Shown here: positions 1 through 8,100 of the stretch, in pieces | Layout of the letters: each line of letters opens with the position of its first letter | Position numbering within the stretch: position 1 is the stretch's first letter | Virus record (IMG/VR): IMGVR_UViG_3300005289_000070 | Location: 1-37,104 of that record | From: a virus | Strand: one strand, 5' to 3' | Length of the DNA stretch: 37,104 nucleotides | Program-made: the position numbers and the translations under genes | The notes under the pieces: model-generated | What the model was told of the DNA's origin: nothing | The model's database searches: none | Seen by the model: the letters and a program-made list of their open reading frames with translations, nothing else

Positions 1-234
1 ACCTCTGGTGCTGGTTCAGGTGCCACCTCTGGTGTCGGTTCAGGTGCCACCTCTGGTGTCGGTTCAAGTGCCACCTCTGGTGCCGGTTCAGGTGCCACCT
101 CTGGTGCCGGTTCAGGTGCCACCTCTGGTTCCGGTTCAGGTGCCACCTCTGGTTCCGGTTCAGGTGCCACGTCTGGTGCTGGTTCCGGTGCCACCTCTGG
201 TGCCGGTTCAGGTGCCACCTCTGGTTCCGGTTCA
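1..234 (-). repeat. 24-bp tandem repeat coding for a Pro/Glu/Val/Ala linker
   Basis: About ten head-to-tail copies of a 24-bp unit (nine full and one of 18 bp), continuing past the window edge. Read on the minus strand each unit gives eight residues of the pattern PEVAPEPx, where x is A, E or T. Variation is almost all in one codon (GCA, GAA or ACA), and the unit length keeps the frame. This is a rigid acidic Pro-rich spacer inside the DarA-like gene, and copy number probably varies by slippage. Confidence 0.95.
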
Positions 235-1349
235 CTTTTTGAAGTAGCTAAATTGTCTAATTCAGATTGCAAACTTTCTATTTCTTGCTTTAAAGATGCC
301 AATAAGGTCTGCTTTTCTAAAACTCGATTTTCCGCTTCAGCCAAAGCTTTAGCTTTTTCGGCTTTTTTAGCTTGCAAACGTTTAAAGCGATTACTATTTT
401 GATTAATTAACTTCATGATTCGACCAGCGAGAATTGGAATTGAAATTCCTTCTCCCTGATTAGGCTGAATTGCAGCTGTAATATCGCGATTGTTCATTAA
501 GATCTTCCATGAAATTAATGAATCTGCAGAACTAATTTTTTTTGATAATCGATCAGGTTTATGGAAAAGTATTGTGAAGTTTTGGCCGTCATCAAAGTCA
601 TAAGTAAGCGCAATTTGAAGTACTTTTTTATGCTTAAAAGGCTTACTTTCAGTAACGTTAACGACTTTGACACCAGTTTTAGAAAACTGGTCCATAGCTT
701 TATGTAAGATAGCTGACAGGTGCTCTAAATGTTGGTAATCAACAATAATAGAGTCATAATGTGCTTCTTCGACTCCTAGCATACATAGTAGTGTAGACAA
801 CCCATCGAATTTACTTAGCAGCTCACTATGGTCATCATTTCGCTGCATGTCTAATAAAAGTTTTGCTGTATCGCCGTCATGTGAAACTAAACTGATACCA
901 TCCCATTGAGGTGTTTCTGCAGCAATCACGTTTTGTAATTGCTCTAATTGCCATCTCTGAATAGGTTTTGATCCAGACAAATTAAATTGTTTAGATGATA
1001 GGTGGCGTGTAAGTCCAAATTGATTTGTTTCAATTACATCTGTAACACAAGCATCAAACATACGCCCGAACTGTAAGATTGCTAATTCACCTGCATGCTG
1101 ATCATCAATTGCACCTAGTATTGCTACAGAATCATAAGCTTCGATTCCATTCTTCTGCCCTTTTAAGTTAATCACTCGCCAGAGGTCATTTTCCGTGTAG
1201 TCTTCAGTGACTAAGGCATTAATTTGACGGTAATCACCTTTAATAAATCCAATTGAACAAGCGCCACTATTAACCATAGAATCAAAACCAACAACAAAAC
1301 GACTCTGATGTGGTGAATGAGTTTGTATAAAAATTGACTTAATACTCAC
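1..1349 (-). CDS. DarA-N-like (defence against restriction) protein, C-terminus outside window
   Basis: An open frame runs from a GTG at 1349 off the window edge, giving about 449 codons. An AGG lies about 8 nt before the GTG; the nearby ATG (about 1361) hits a stop after five codons, so GTG is the likely start. Residues 1 to about 340 form a globular domain that resembles, from memory, the DarA N-terminal family (P1 phage antirestriction, 'polyvalent' proteins carried in with DNA): its late part has an FTILFHKPD strand, an ISWK segment and [11 protein letters not shown]. An Ala/Lys/Glu-rich coiled coil follows, then a Pro-Glu-Val-Ala repeat linker reaching the edge. The linker suggests further domains beyond position 1. 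It forms its own unit behind a TGGAAC box at 1413-1418. The family call is moderate; antirestriction activity is inferred. Confidence 0.6.
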   Translation of the reverse strand, partial: MSIKSIFIQTHSPHQSRFVVGFDSMVNSGACSIGFIKGDYRQINALVTEDYTENDLWRVINLKGQKNGIEAYDSVAILGAIDDQHAGELAILQFGRMFDACVTDVIETNQFGLTRHLSSKQFNLSGSKPIQRWQLEQLQNVIAAETPQWDGISLVSHDGDTAKLLLDMQRNDDHSELLSKFDGLSTLLCMLGVEEAHYDSIIVDYQHLEHLSAILHKAMDQFSKTGVKVVNVTESKPFKHKKVLQIALTYDFDDGQNFTILFHKPDRLSKKISSADSLISWKILMNNRDITAAIQPNQGEGISIPILAGRIMKLINQNSNRFKRLQAKKAEKAKALAEAENRVLEKQTLLASLKQEIESLQSELDNLATSKSEPEPEVAPEPAPEVAPEPAPDVAPEPEPEVAPEPEPEVAPEPAPEVAPEPAPEVALEPTPEVAPEPTPEVAPEPAPE

Positions 1350-1412
1350 GGCGTTAACCTCATTTTAATTTGAGATTATTTTCTCAATCTCCCAAATTTA
1401 AAAAGCCAACGA

Positions 1413-1418
1413 GTTCCA
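1413..1418 (-). promoter_or_regulatory. TGGAAC box, candidate late promoter (DarA-like gene)
   Basis: TTATGGAACTC is read on the minus strand just after the stop of the preceding gene, 63 nt before the GTG at 1349. TTTTTAAATTT follows about 12 nt downstream. An imperfect hairpin at 1367-1398 lies between box and start. It is one of nine such boxes in the window. Confidence 0.5.
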
Positions 1419-1422
1419 TAAG

Positions 1423-2076
1423 TTATTTTAAGTTTGGGAACATTTTTATGAAATTTAAGGTGACTATTGAATGTGCTTTATTTGCAGCGTCAAGAGGTAA
1501 ATTGCCAGCTTGTAATGCGACTAAATGCTCAATTTCAAAATGGTGCTGAGTTCTTACCGCTTTATCAAAAGCATATATTTTCAAACGCATTAAATATTCT
1601 ATAGGTGGAGGTTGTGTACCATCTTTATTAAACATTATCTGCTTAATGGATAATGCACTATTCGCTATAGCTGCAGCTTTAGTCTCAATAAAAGAAATGC
1701 TTAACTCATTTGAAGCATTACCGGTTATATGGTTGAGTTGATAGTGTCCTACATGCACTGAATCTGTTTGTGCATCCAGAAGTGAAACATCAACATTATT
1801 GGCTAACCACGCAATTTTATTCGAAGGATCAAAAATTGGAATATTCGCTTGGGCAATCTTACTAGTTGCGCGATAAGGTCGAATTTCTATTCCAAAATGC
1901 GCGGCTGAGAGAGTTCCTAAAGCATAGAGCTCTTGATAATGGGAAACAGCTTTATCAACTGTCAATCCTGACCATAAGACAGGATTTCTTGCAAAACGTT
2001 CCTTGAATGGACTTATAACATTACCAAAACTGTTATTAGACGTATTATTCTGTGTTTCATATTCAAAAAAAGCCAT
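1423..2076 (-). CDS. Tail tube-like structural protein (217 aa)
   Basis: The start ATG overlaps the stop of the portal gene (TAATG), and GAGGA upstream serves as ribosome site, so the two are translationally coupled. The C-terminal half, about residues 105-217, is a beta-rich domain of alternating hydrophobic strands ending LNFIKMFPNL. It recalls the gp19/gp54 tube and tube-initiator fold of contractile tails (an ELSISFIET strand, a YLMRLKIYAFD helix-strand, an FEIEHLVAL strand). There is no signal peptide or membrane segment. The role in tail tube or tube initiation is inferred from pattern and neighbourhood; a neck protein is the main alternative. Confidence 0.4.
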   Translation of the reverse strand: MAFFEYETQNNTSNNSFGNVISPFKERFARNPVLWSGLTVDKAVSHYQELYALGTLSAAHFGIEIRPYRATSKIAQANIPIFDPSNKIAWLANNVDVSLLDAQTDSVHVGHYQLNHITGNASNELSISFIETKAAAIANSALSIKQIMFNKDGTQPPPIEYLMRLKIYAFDKAVRTQHHFEIEHLVALQAGNLPLDAANKAHSIVTLNFIKMFPNLK

Positions 2077-3611
2077 TATTCGTCATCCTCGGGAAATTTA
2101 CGGCTTTTAAAAATACTTTCAGCTAATAATTGAGCTTCATCATATTTCATACCTGCATCGCGCTCTAGAATATAGGCCATAGTTTCTACATCTAAGTTTG
2201 TTTCCTTTAAAGCAGCAATAACTTGGGTTTTAAGTAGTGTTGTATTCATTCTAGATTGGGCATTACTGATTTCTTCAGTAGCTGCTGCAGTTTGGTTTGT
2301 ATAATATTCAACTTGCCAAGGATAATCTTTAGGCTCAAATTGTTCATTAAATGCAAATCCCCAATCCAAATGAAGAATCTGATTAATCCCTTCAGTTACT
2401 GCTGTACGAATGTCTTGTGACCTACGCATGATTTGCGCTGAGGTATGAAACGCTCCACCTTCACCAATACCACCAGTTAACATGTCAGCCCACCCCACCA
2501 TACTCGGGTCTAGACCTATCCCGCCCATTAACAAACGGACATTAATCATAAATTGTTCAATATTAATTGGTGAGCTTCTTTGAAGTTTGATATCACCAAC
2601 AGGATTTAGAACTTGCTTCTCATCAAATACTGGCAGCATGTGAAAAGCAGTATTCCAAACCGCTTCGCCACCTGATAAAGCGTCACGAACATATGTCTCA
2701 TGATTTTTAAGTAAACCTTCTAAACCACGAACATAGGCTTGACGTTGTGCTGGCGGCATTCCAGACATATTTACTGTCAAGAACATCTGATTTACAGTAT
2801 CTGCAATCTGCTGGCTGTTCATAGATGCCAAAGCAAGAATCACATCATCATAAACTTCTTCAATTTCGTAAAGGAAAGATCCACCTAAATGTGCTGGTAA
2901 AATTGGTAATTCATCTGGGTCATCTCCTTCTAACATTTTAGTTACAAGGCCAGTTTCAACTAGTTCATATTGGGCAATATTACTCATACGGGGCATTTTG
3001 AAACGTACCATTTGAATAGTATTTAGTTTGGTAATAGTTTTCTGCCAATTTCGTGGATCTAAGCAAAAAAATGCGACTGTTTTACTGCCCTGTTCGAATG
3101 GCTGTATTAATGGTGGATATGTATACTCATTACAAAGGAGGTCAATTACTCCATTCTCTTTTTTGCCATAAATTCGGGCATAAGAATCGCCAAATGAAAT
3201 CGCATCTCGGGCAAGCTTACTTAAATACTTATTGATCAGCTTTTCCATGACATCACGGCGTTCATCTAGCCGTTTTTTTATTTTTTCAGCTGCTGGGCCA
3301 TTTGCCTTTTTCAAACGTTGTGCTGGTGTAATAAACACTTGTTGGCCGCTATAAGAATCTCCGCCTAAAGCTGCAGAAACATGAATCCCCATACCTTCTG
3401 CAATTGGGGCAAAGCGTAACATTCTCTCCCATTTGGTGAAAATTTCTTTTCGAGTACGCTTCTTATTGGCTTTAGTTTGATTGGTCCCCAATGAAAACGG
3501 TGCCATGGATTCATAAAGCTGCGCCGTGGAATCCTGATTAGCCGTATCGAATTGCTGATCATATGAATTTACATTTTCACCGAGTAACAACGATAAGAAC
3601 CGAGAAGACAT
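2076..3611 (-). CDS. Portal protein
   Basis: A 511-residue protein with portal features. After a disordered start come a clip/stem-like helical region (about residues 50-130), a beta segment with DSYARIYGKKENGVIDLL, and a DPRNW motif. A long helical region rich in Asn/Gln follows (MNSQQIADTVNQ, then PINIEQFMINVRLLMGGIGLDP), and the C-terminal helices are acidic (EDDE end). Length fits a portal of the T4 gp20/jumbo-phage kind. The dodecameric portal forms the DNA gate of the capsid and docks the terminase. It lies about 25 kb downstream of the terminase, an unusual separation. It opens an operon with the tube-like gene and is preceded by the palindromic TTGGAACC site at 3676-3697, with a weak ribosome site. 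The call is good though made without alignment. Confidence 0.72.
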   Translation of the reverse strand: MSSRFLSLLLGENVNSYDQQFDTANQDSTAQLYESMAPFSLGTNQTKANKKRTRKEIFTKWERMLRFAPIAEGMGIHVSAALGGDSYSGQQVFITPAQRLKKANGPAAEKIKKRLDERRDVMEKLINKYLSKLARDAISFGDSYARIYGKKENGVIDLLCNEYTYPPLIQPFEQGSKTVAFFCLDPRNWQKTITKLNTIQMVRFKMPRMSNIAQYELVETGLVTKMLEGDDPDELPILPAHLGGSFLYEIEEVYDDVILALASMNSQQIADTVNQMFLTVNMSGMPPAQRQAYVRGLEGLLKNHETYVRDALSGGEAVWNTAFHMLPVFDEKQVLNPVGDIKLQRSSPINIEQFMINVRLLMGGIGLDPSMVGWADMLTGGIGEGGAFHTSAQIMRRSQDIRTAVTEGINQILHLDWGFAFNEQFEPKDYPWQVEYYTNQTAAATEEISNAQSRMNTTLLKTQVIAALKETNLDVETMAYILERDAGMKYDEAQLLAESIFKSRKFPEDDE

Positions 3612-3620
3612 AACTAAGCC

Positions 3621-3646
3621 AAAATACCTAAATAATTAAGTATTTT
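3621..3646 (-). promoter_or_regulatory. Leader hairpin before portal gene
   Basis: AAAATAC and GTATTTT arms enclose an AT-rich loop, placed just before the portal start at 3611 and downstream of the TTGGAACC box. The AGG that could act as ribosome site lies in the 3' arm region, so the hairpin may limit translation. Confidence 0.35.
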
Positions 3647-3675
3647 GATAGCTACCAATTTTTAACTATTAGATA

Positions 3676-3697
3676 GGTTCCAAAGCTAATTGGAACC
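3676..3697. promoter_or_regulatory. Palindromic TTGGAACC site, candidate divergent promoter
   Basis: GGTTCCAA and TTGGAACC are perfect 8-bp inverted arms around a 6-bp centre (AGCTAA). The minus-strand copy lies 65 nt before the portal start (3611), with GTTAAAAATT following. The plus-strand copy lies 74 nt before the start of the only plus-strand gene (3771), with TTTAATAAATATAC following. TTGGAA-18 bp-TATACA also makes a fair sigma-70-like pair for the plus direction. It is the only place where the box is doubled, matching divergent transcription. Confidence 0.55.
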
Positions 3698-3770
3698 ATA
3701 CAGATTTAATAAATATACAGCATGCAATTCTATCTGAACCTATTTTCAATCTGTTTTAGAGGAAAAGCTC

Positions 3771-3965
3771 ATGGCTGAAGTTAAAGTACTTAACGCTTTG
3801 GATATCGAATTAGCACAAAAGACTCAAGACATCGTCAATGCCCAGCGATTTAACAGCCGCCCCGCTTTCAAAACATTAAACCTAGGCTGGGATCTTGAGA
3901 GTGGTTCTTTTGCTGTTAATTACAGTTTTGTAGAAGAAGAACCTGCTTCTGACCAGCCTGCCTAA
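3771..3965 (+). CDS. Small acidic protein of unknown function, only plus-strand gene
   Basis: A 64-residue protein preceded by AGAGGAAAAGCTC before ATG, a strong ribosome site, and closed by a GC-rich terminator 15 bp after its stop. Those two signals show it is a real gene and not a shadow. The sequence has an N-terminal amphipathic helix (LNALDIELAQKTQDIVNAQR), an aromatic strand pair (FKTLNLGWD, SFAVNYSFV) and an acidic Pro-rich tail. No family is recognised and there are no cysteines, signal peptide or membrane segment. It is divergent from the portal operon and shares the palindromic TTGGAACC site, so it may be late-expressed; it could be a moron or a regulator. Confidence 0.75.
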   Translation: MAEVKVLNALDIELAQKTQDIVNAQRFNSRPAFKTLNLGWDLESGSFAVNYSFVEEEPASDQPA

Positions 3966-3979
3966 AATACTTTTATAAA

Positions 3980-4007
3980 GAAAGCCCCCGAAAGGGGCTT
4001 TCTTTTT
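3980..4007 (+). terminator. Rho-independent terminator, probably bidirectional
   Basis: GAAAGCCCC and GGGGCTTTC form a 9-bp stem with a short loop, followed on the plus strand by TTTTT. It ends the small plus-strand gene. On the minus strand the same stem lies just after the stop of the tail-tip gene (4006) and is followed by a T-rich stretch, so it can separate convergent transcripts. Confidence 0.85.
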
Positions 4008-4707
4008 ATCCTGCAAATCTAAAAACAAATAAATTAAAACCGTATAACTTTAATGCCTTTACCATCCCTGGTTCAGGTGAACCGTCATGTCGCCATTTAA
4101 AAGCAAGCTTTAATTTACCTTGGTTATATCCCCAATACATAGCAAACCATCTTGCTGTAGTACCAGTAGGTCCTGGGTTAATATCCAAAGAACCAATAAT
4201 ATTGTCTACAAGAAAACCAGAACCTATACCAATATCCACCTCAATACCTTCACCACCGTTAGAAGCTAACTCATCATGGGTAAAATGTAATACTTGAGTT
4301 ACACGTGGTACTTTACCAGCAGATGCTGCTGACCAAATTAAATCACCTGTTTCATTAAATACGTCAAGATAACCTGATGATACTGGATAGTCTTGACGTA
4401 ATTGATACAAGGTGCCTGAATTAACTCCAAAAGTACCAGCCCCTGCACCAAAACCCCCATCATTAGGCATCATAATGGTCATAGGGGTTAAACCATCATC
4501 TAATTTATCAATACCTATTGTACGAGTATCACGCATTGTAGTTGGGTACCAAGATGGACCACCACCACCAAAAGTAATAATCATAGGTAAAGCCCCTCCA
4601 GGATCTGGTAATGTGGTAATAACTGTAGTTCCTACTGTACCAATATTTTTAGTCTCATCATCGACTACTACATTACCTTTATCATTCAGTACAATAAAAT
4701 TACCCAT
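4006..4707 (-). CDS. Tail-tip / fibre-associated protein (233 aa)
   Basis: The N-terminus (NFIVLNDKGNVVVDD) parallels that of the next upstream gene (LQCFDENGKIIVDL). That 'word-D-x-x-G-x-x-x-V-D' opening is typical of small proteins encoded after lambda J-like fibres. The rest is Gly-rich with beta-strand character and aromatic C-terminal strands (RWFAMYWGYN, LFVFRFAG). The stop of the preceding gene (4713) is 5 bp from its start and lies in the AGGTAG ribosome site, so the pair is coupled. A role at the fibre tip or as an adhesion partner is inferred from position; no enzyme motif is seen. Confidence 0.5.
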   Translation of the reverse strand: MGNFIVLNDKGNVVVDDETKNIGTVGTTVITTLPDPGGALPMIITFGGGGPSWYPTTMRDTRTIGIDKLDDGLTPMTIMMPNDGGFGAGAGTFGVNSGTLYQLRQDYPVSSGYLDVFNETGDLIWSAASAGKVPRVTQVLHFTHDELASNGGEGIEVDIGIGSGFLVDNIIGSLDINPGPTGTTARWFAMYWGYNQGKLKLAFKWRHDGSPEPGMVKALKLYGFNLFVFRFAG

Positions 4708-4712
4708 TACAA

Positions 4713-5060
4713 CTACCTAAATTTATAAAAGAGTAATGTGTCTGTAGCTAAAGGAGCTTGCTCAAAACACGACAAAACGTAAGTATCTGCTGCAGTAATA
4801 GATACAAAACATCTTTGCATACCTACTACATTCTTTTGAGTACCTACTTGCCTTCCTGTAACAAAAGCTACAGTAGTTTCTGGATGTATACCTGGCATAG
4901 TAAGTGGCAAGCCTATACGGTCAGCTCCAAAGTAGTCTTGAACACTTTTAGGAGCAACAGCTTCACCAATAGTAATGCTTTTAAATGCAGTAAGTTGCTT
5001 ATCTGTAAGATCAACAATAATTTTTCCATTTTCATCAAAACATTGTAAACCTTGTGGCAT
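4713..5060 (-). CDS. Small tail-tip protein downstream of giant fibre (115 aa)
   Basis: ATG at 5060 has a near-ideal GGAGGA six bases upstream. A longer frame would need a TTG lying in that ribosome site, so the shorter start is used. It begins MPQGLQCFDENGKIIVDL, the opening typical of small proteins following J-like central fibres, and ends in beta strands (TYVLSCFEQA, TLLFYKF). It shares the N-terminal pattern with the next gene, which suggests an old duplication. A terminator-like hairpin separates it from the fibre gene, probably lowering its expression relative to the fibre. The likely role is tail-tip decoration; function unproven. Confidence 0.6.
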   Translation of the reverse strand: MPQGLQCFDENGKIIVDLTDKQLTAFKSITIGEAVAPKSVQDYFGADRIGLPLTMPGIHPETTVAFVTGRQVGTQKNVVGMQRCFVSITAADTYVLSCFEQAPLATDTLLFYKFR

Positions 5061-5070
5061 TTTGTCCTCC

Positions 5071-5097
5071 AAAAATAAAGGGCTAGATAACTAGCCC
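5071..5097 (-). terminator. Hairpin with T-rich tail between fibre and tip genes
   Basis: GGGCTAG and CTAGCCC form a perfect 7-bp stem with a 4-nt loop, followed on the minus strand by TTTATTTTT. The downstream gene's ribosome site begins right after. It probably acts as a partial terminator. Confidence 0.65.
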
Positions 5098-5104
5098 CTC
5101 ATCA

Positions 5105-8100
5105 CTACCACAGCCCTAATTTCACCCTGACAACGTTATTATCGTCATATACTGTAATTAAACTTCCACTTAATACCATTCGAGCACCAGTTGGTTTTGC
5201 AGGATCTTTATAAGTTGTTAAGGTTCCCAACTCACCAGCAATTGCACTCAATTTATCGACATTAAATAAATCAGCAGTCAATGACTTTACTTTGAAGTTT
5301 GCAGCGGTCAAATTCTTAATAAATACATCACTATTCATAATCACTTGATTATCTTGAATAATGAAAGGCATGTACTTTGTTGAAGAAGAACCAGTTGTGA
5401 AAAAGATTCTATCTGCTTGAAAACCTATAGAGCTGAATACAGTTCCATTAGTTTGTTCAGTTGCCATAGACATACCACTGAACACACCGTTATTGTCCAT
5501 TCCAAAAACATATTTACCTTTGATACCATCAATCAAATCGGCTTGAGATTTAAGCTTTACTGCATTATTTCCGTATACTGATACTAATGTTTGAAGTGCT
5601 CCTGCATAGGATCCAACTTCAGTGGTATATGTAGTTTTAAAGCTTTCAAAATCAGCGATATTGTCTGCATCTTCAATATCAATGAAATCAAGATCTACCT
5701 CACCTGCTTTACCTGAATAATTGCCGATAAAAACAGGAGTAAAGAAAGCTGCTTTGTTTGCAAATGTTTTTGGACTTAGAAGAGTTCCTGCACCAGCGCT
5801 TGCACCCGCAGATCTTCCTTTAAAATAAGCGGTACCTGTAATCCACGTACCCAACGCAGGTGCGGTACCAGCAACCAGGTAATGACTTGATCCAACATCA
5901 TTAATTTCAGTGTTGTCTTGAGCTACATATTTAGTTTTCGTTGCATTTTGACAACTTGCACCTACATACACAACGCCAGTACCGCTTACACGGCGAAATC
6001 TATACTTCACTCGATAGTATTTGTTGTCATCAATAGGTAAAGAAGCAAACCAATTTATCCAAGCTTCATCATTTCCACTATTGTTGCCAATACGGAGAGC
6101 ATATCCCCCACGACATGTAGCATCTGCAACAATTGTCATTTCAGCTTTATTACCAGAAGGTGTTTTATTCAGCCAATCTTTAAACCAAGTATCAAGTACC
6201 GAAGCCATGATTTTTTGACTGTTCGCTGAATATAACGCTGTCATACGTTCAGTTGATGAGGCAATAGCTTCATTAGTTTTTGATGAAGTTAGGTAATCAC
6301 GTTCTAAAGTAGCTTTAGTTGTTGCGGCTAGATCTTTTGCATCAGCTGCAGCTTTATTTAAGTATTCATTTACTGCCTTATCTAAATTTGCAACTTCAGT
6401 GTAGAAGATGTTAATCCTTCCCTTTAATGAGTCACGTTGAGCAGAGGTTAATGTAGTTTTAGTGGTAGTTGTGGAAATAATATCTGTGAAAAATTTAGGA
6501 GATACATTATTCAAACTATCCCAAGCTGTCTGAGCTGCCGTAACGGAAATACCCCACGGATTAGCTAAGTTCTGCAACCGGTTAAAGTTAGACTCCATAT
6601 CTTTATAGCTATTATACAAAGCAGATTTTTCAGTTGGTGTAATCACTAAATCTGACATCACATCATCAGCTATTTGCTTACCTGCAGCAGCATTTGCGGT
6701 TACGGTAGCAGACAATACGCCGTTAACTTTAACAGTATCAGCGGAAGTATTTTCAGATGTAATATCCCCTACTTTTGTCCAATCTGATGCGGTAAATGCA
6801 CCAGACGTACGCCCAACAGTTGCAACTGAAACAGTAGTTCCATTTTTCCAGATATCCCCTTGTGCGTATGGAATAGTAGGCTGTGCTGTAAATGTTTTTG
6901 ATTTACTGTTAGCACTATTTTGAGCGCTATCTGCAAGACTTTTTGCTTTTTCAGAGATTAATCGCACAAGCTCTTGTCGTGCATTATGAACATTCGCAAA
7001 ATTAGTAATAAATTGATTACGATCAATAGTACTGGTCACATTCATGTTGGCAAATAAAGCGGCCAAATAGGTATTTAACGTACTAAAAGCTGTTGCATAA
7101 GTAGTCGAAGATATCCCATAAGTAACTGCTTCAGCTCTTAAGCTAGTATCAGTTTGATAAAGCGTATCCCACACCAACTTCGCCTGTTTTTTCTCAACTG
7201 GTGTGAGTTTATTATCAGCTGCAATATCACTTAATTGAGCCATTGGAATATCAACTTTGGCTTGCGAACCTGCAGTCGTTTCCATCGCGGAAGTGACTGT
7301 AAATGGAGTTACGGATTTATAGACAGATAAATCCGTTTCAATTGCTGCTGACCAGCCATCTTTGAAGTAATCTGGTGGATTAGTATGAGTAATTGTTGCT
7401 GATTCAACTGTAATTGCTGGATAAGACCAAGCATCTTTTTTTGTTATCAAAATACATACTTTATTGTTGCTATCTAAAGCTAAAGCCAAACCTTTCGTGA
7501 TCGCATTAGTTTCATCCATTGTTATCCCAAATGAACGAGCTGTCATGTTCTGATAAAAAGGTGTGGTGGACGTATAAGCATAAAATGCTAGATCCATATC
7601 AAAAGTATTATCTTCTTTATTATTATAGTTATAACCAGAGATTTTAATCTTCGTCATGTACGCGTTAATAGTGATTGGCGTTTTAATGACTAATGTGCCT
7701 GAGGTTGTAACTGGCTGCCGCCAAGTTAAAGGTTTATCGAATATCTTTCCAGCACCTGAACTAAGAGGTTGAACGCTCATAGCAGTTGTATATTCAGATG
7801 TTAATTTCTGAGATGACGCTGCAATTGCTCTATCAATAGTTGTATTAGTAATATCAGCATTCAAAATATAAGCACTGTTTTTACTATCTAACTTTGAAGA
7901 CATCTCAACTAACTTGGCTGCCCATGATTCTTTAAAGTTTGTTAGGGTCGAAATTGAATCCGTGGCCGTAGAAACAAAATCTTGTAATGTTGGGTCGGCT
8001 GAAGCGTAATCTGTTACATCATATTGCTCAATTTGCGCTAATGTCCAAACCAAAGGTGTCGTAGCAGTAGGTGTTGCACCGCCAGCTACATAAACATGTC

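Noticed and set aside
1-234. Regular repeats that might be a CRISPR array
   Set aside because: Units are contiguous with no unique spacers and keep an open reading frame.
8-247. Plus-strand open frame of repeated Pro/Val/Leu
   Set aside because: It is the antisense of the 24-bp coding repeat of the DarA-like gene. It has no ribosome site, and the minus-strand frame continues for 449 codons.
4412-4720. Other long opposite-strand frames, also 8340-8693, 27590-27928, 28700-29032 and 31607-31921
   Set aside because: Each is opposite a well-supported minus-strand gene, lacks a ribosome site and has low-complexity shadow composition.
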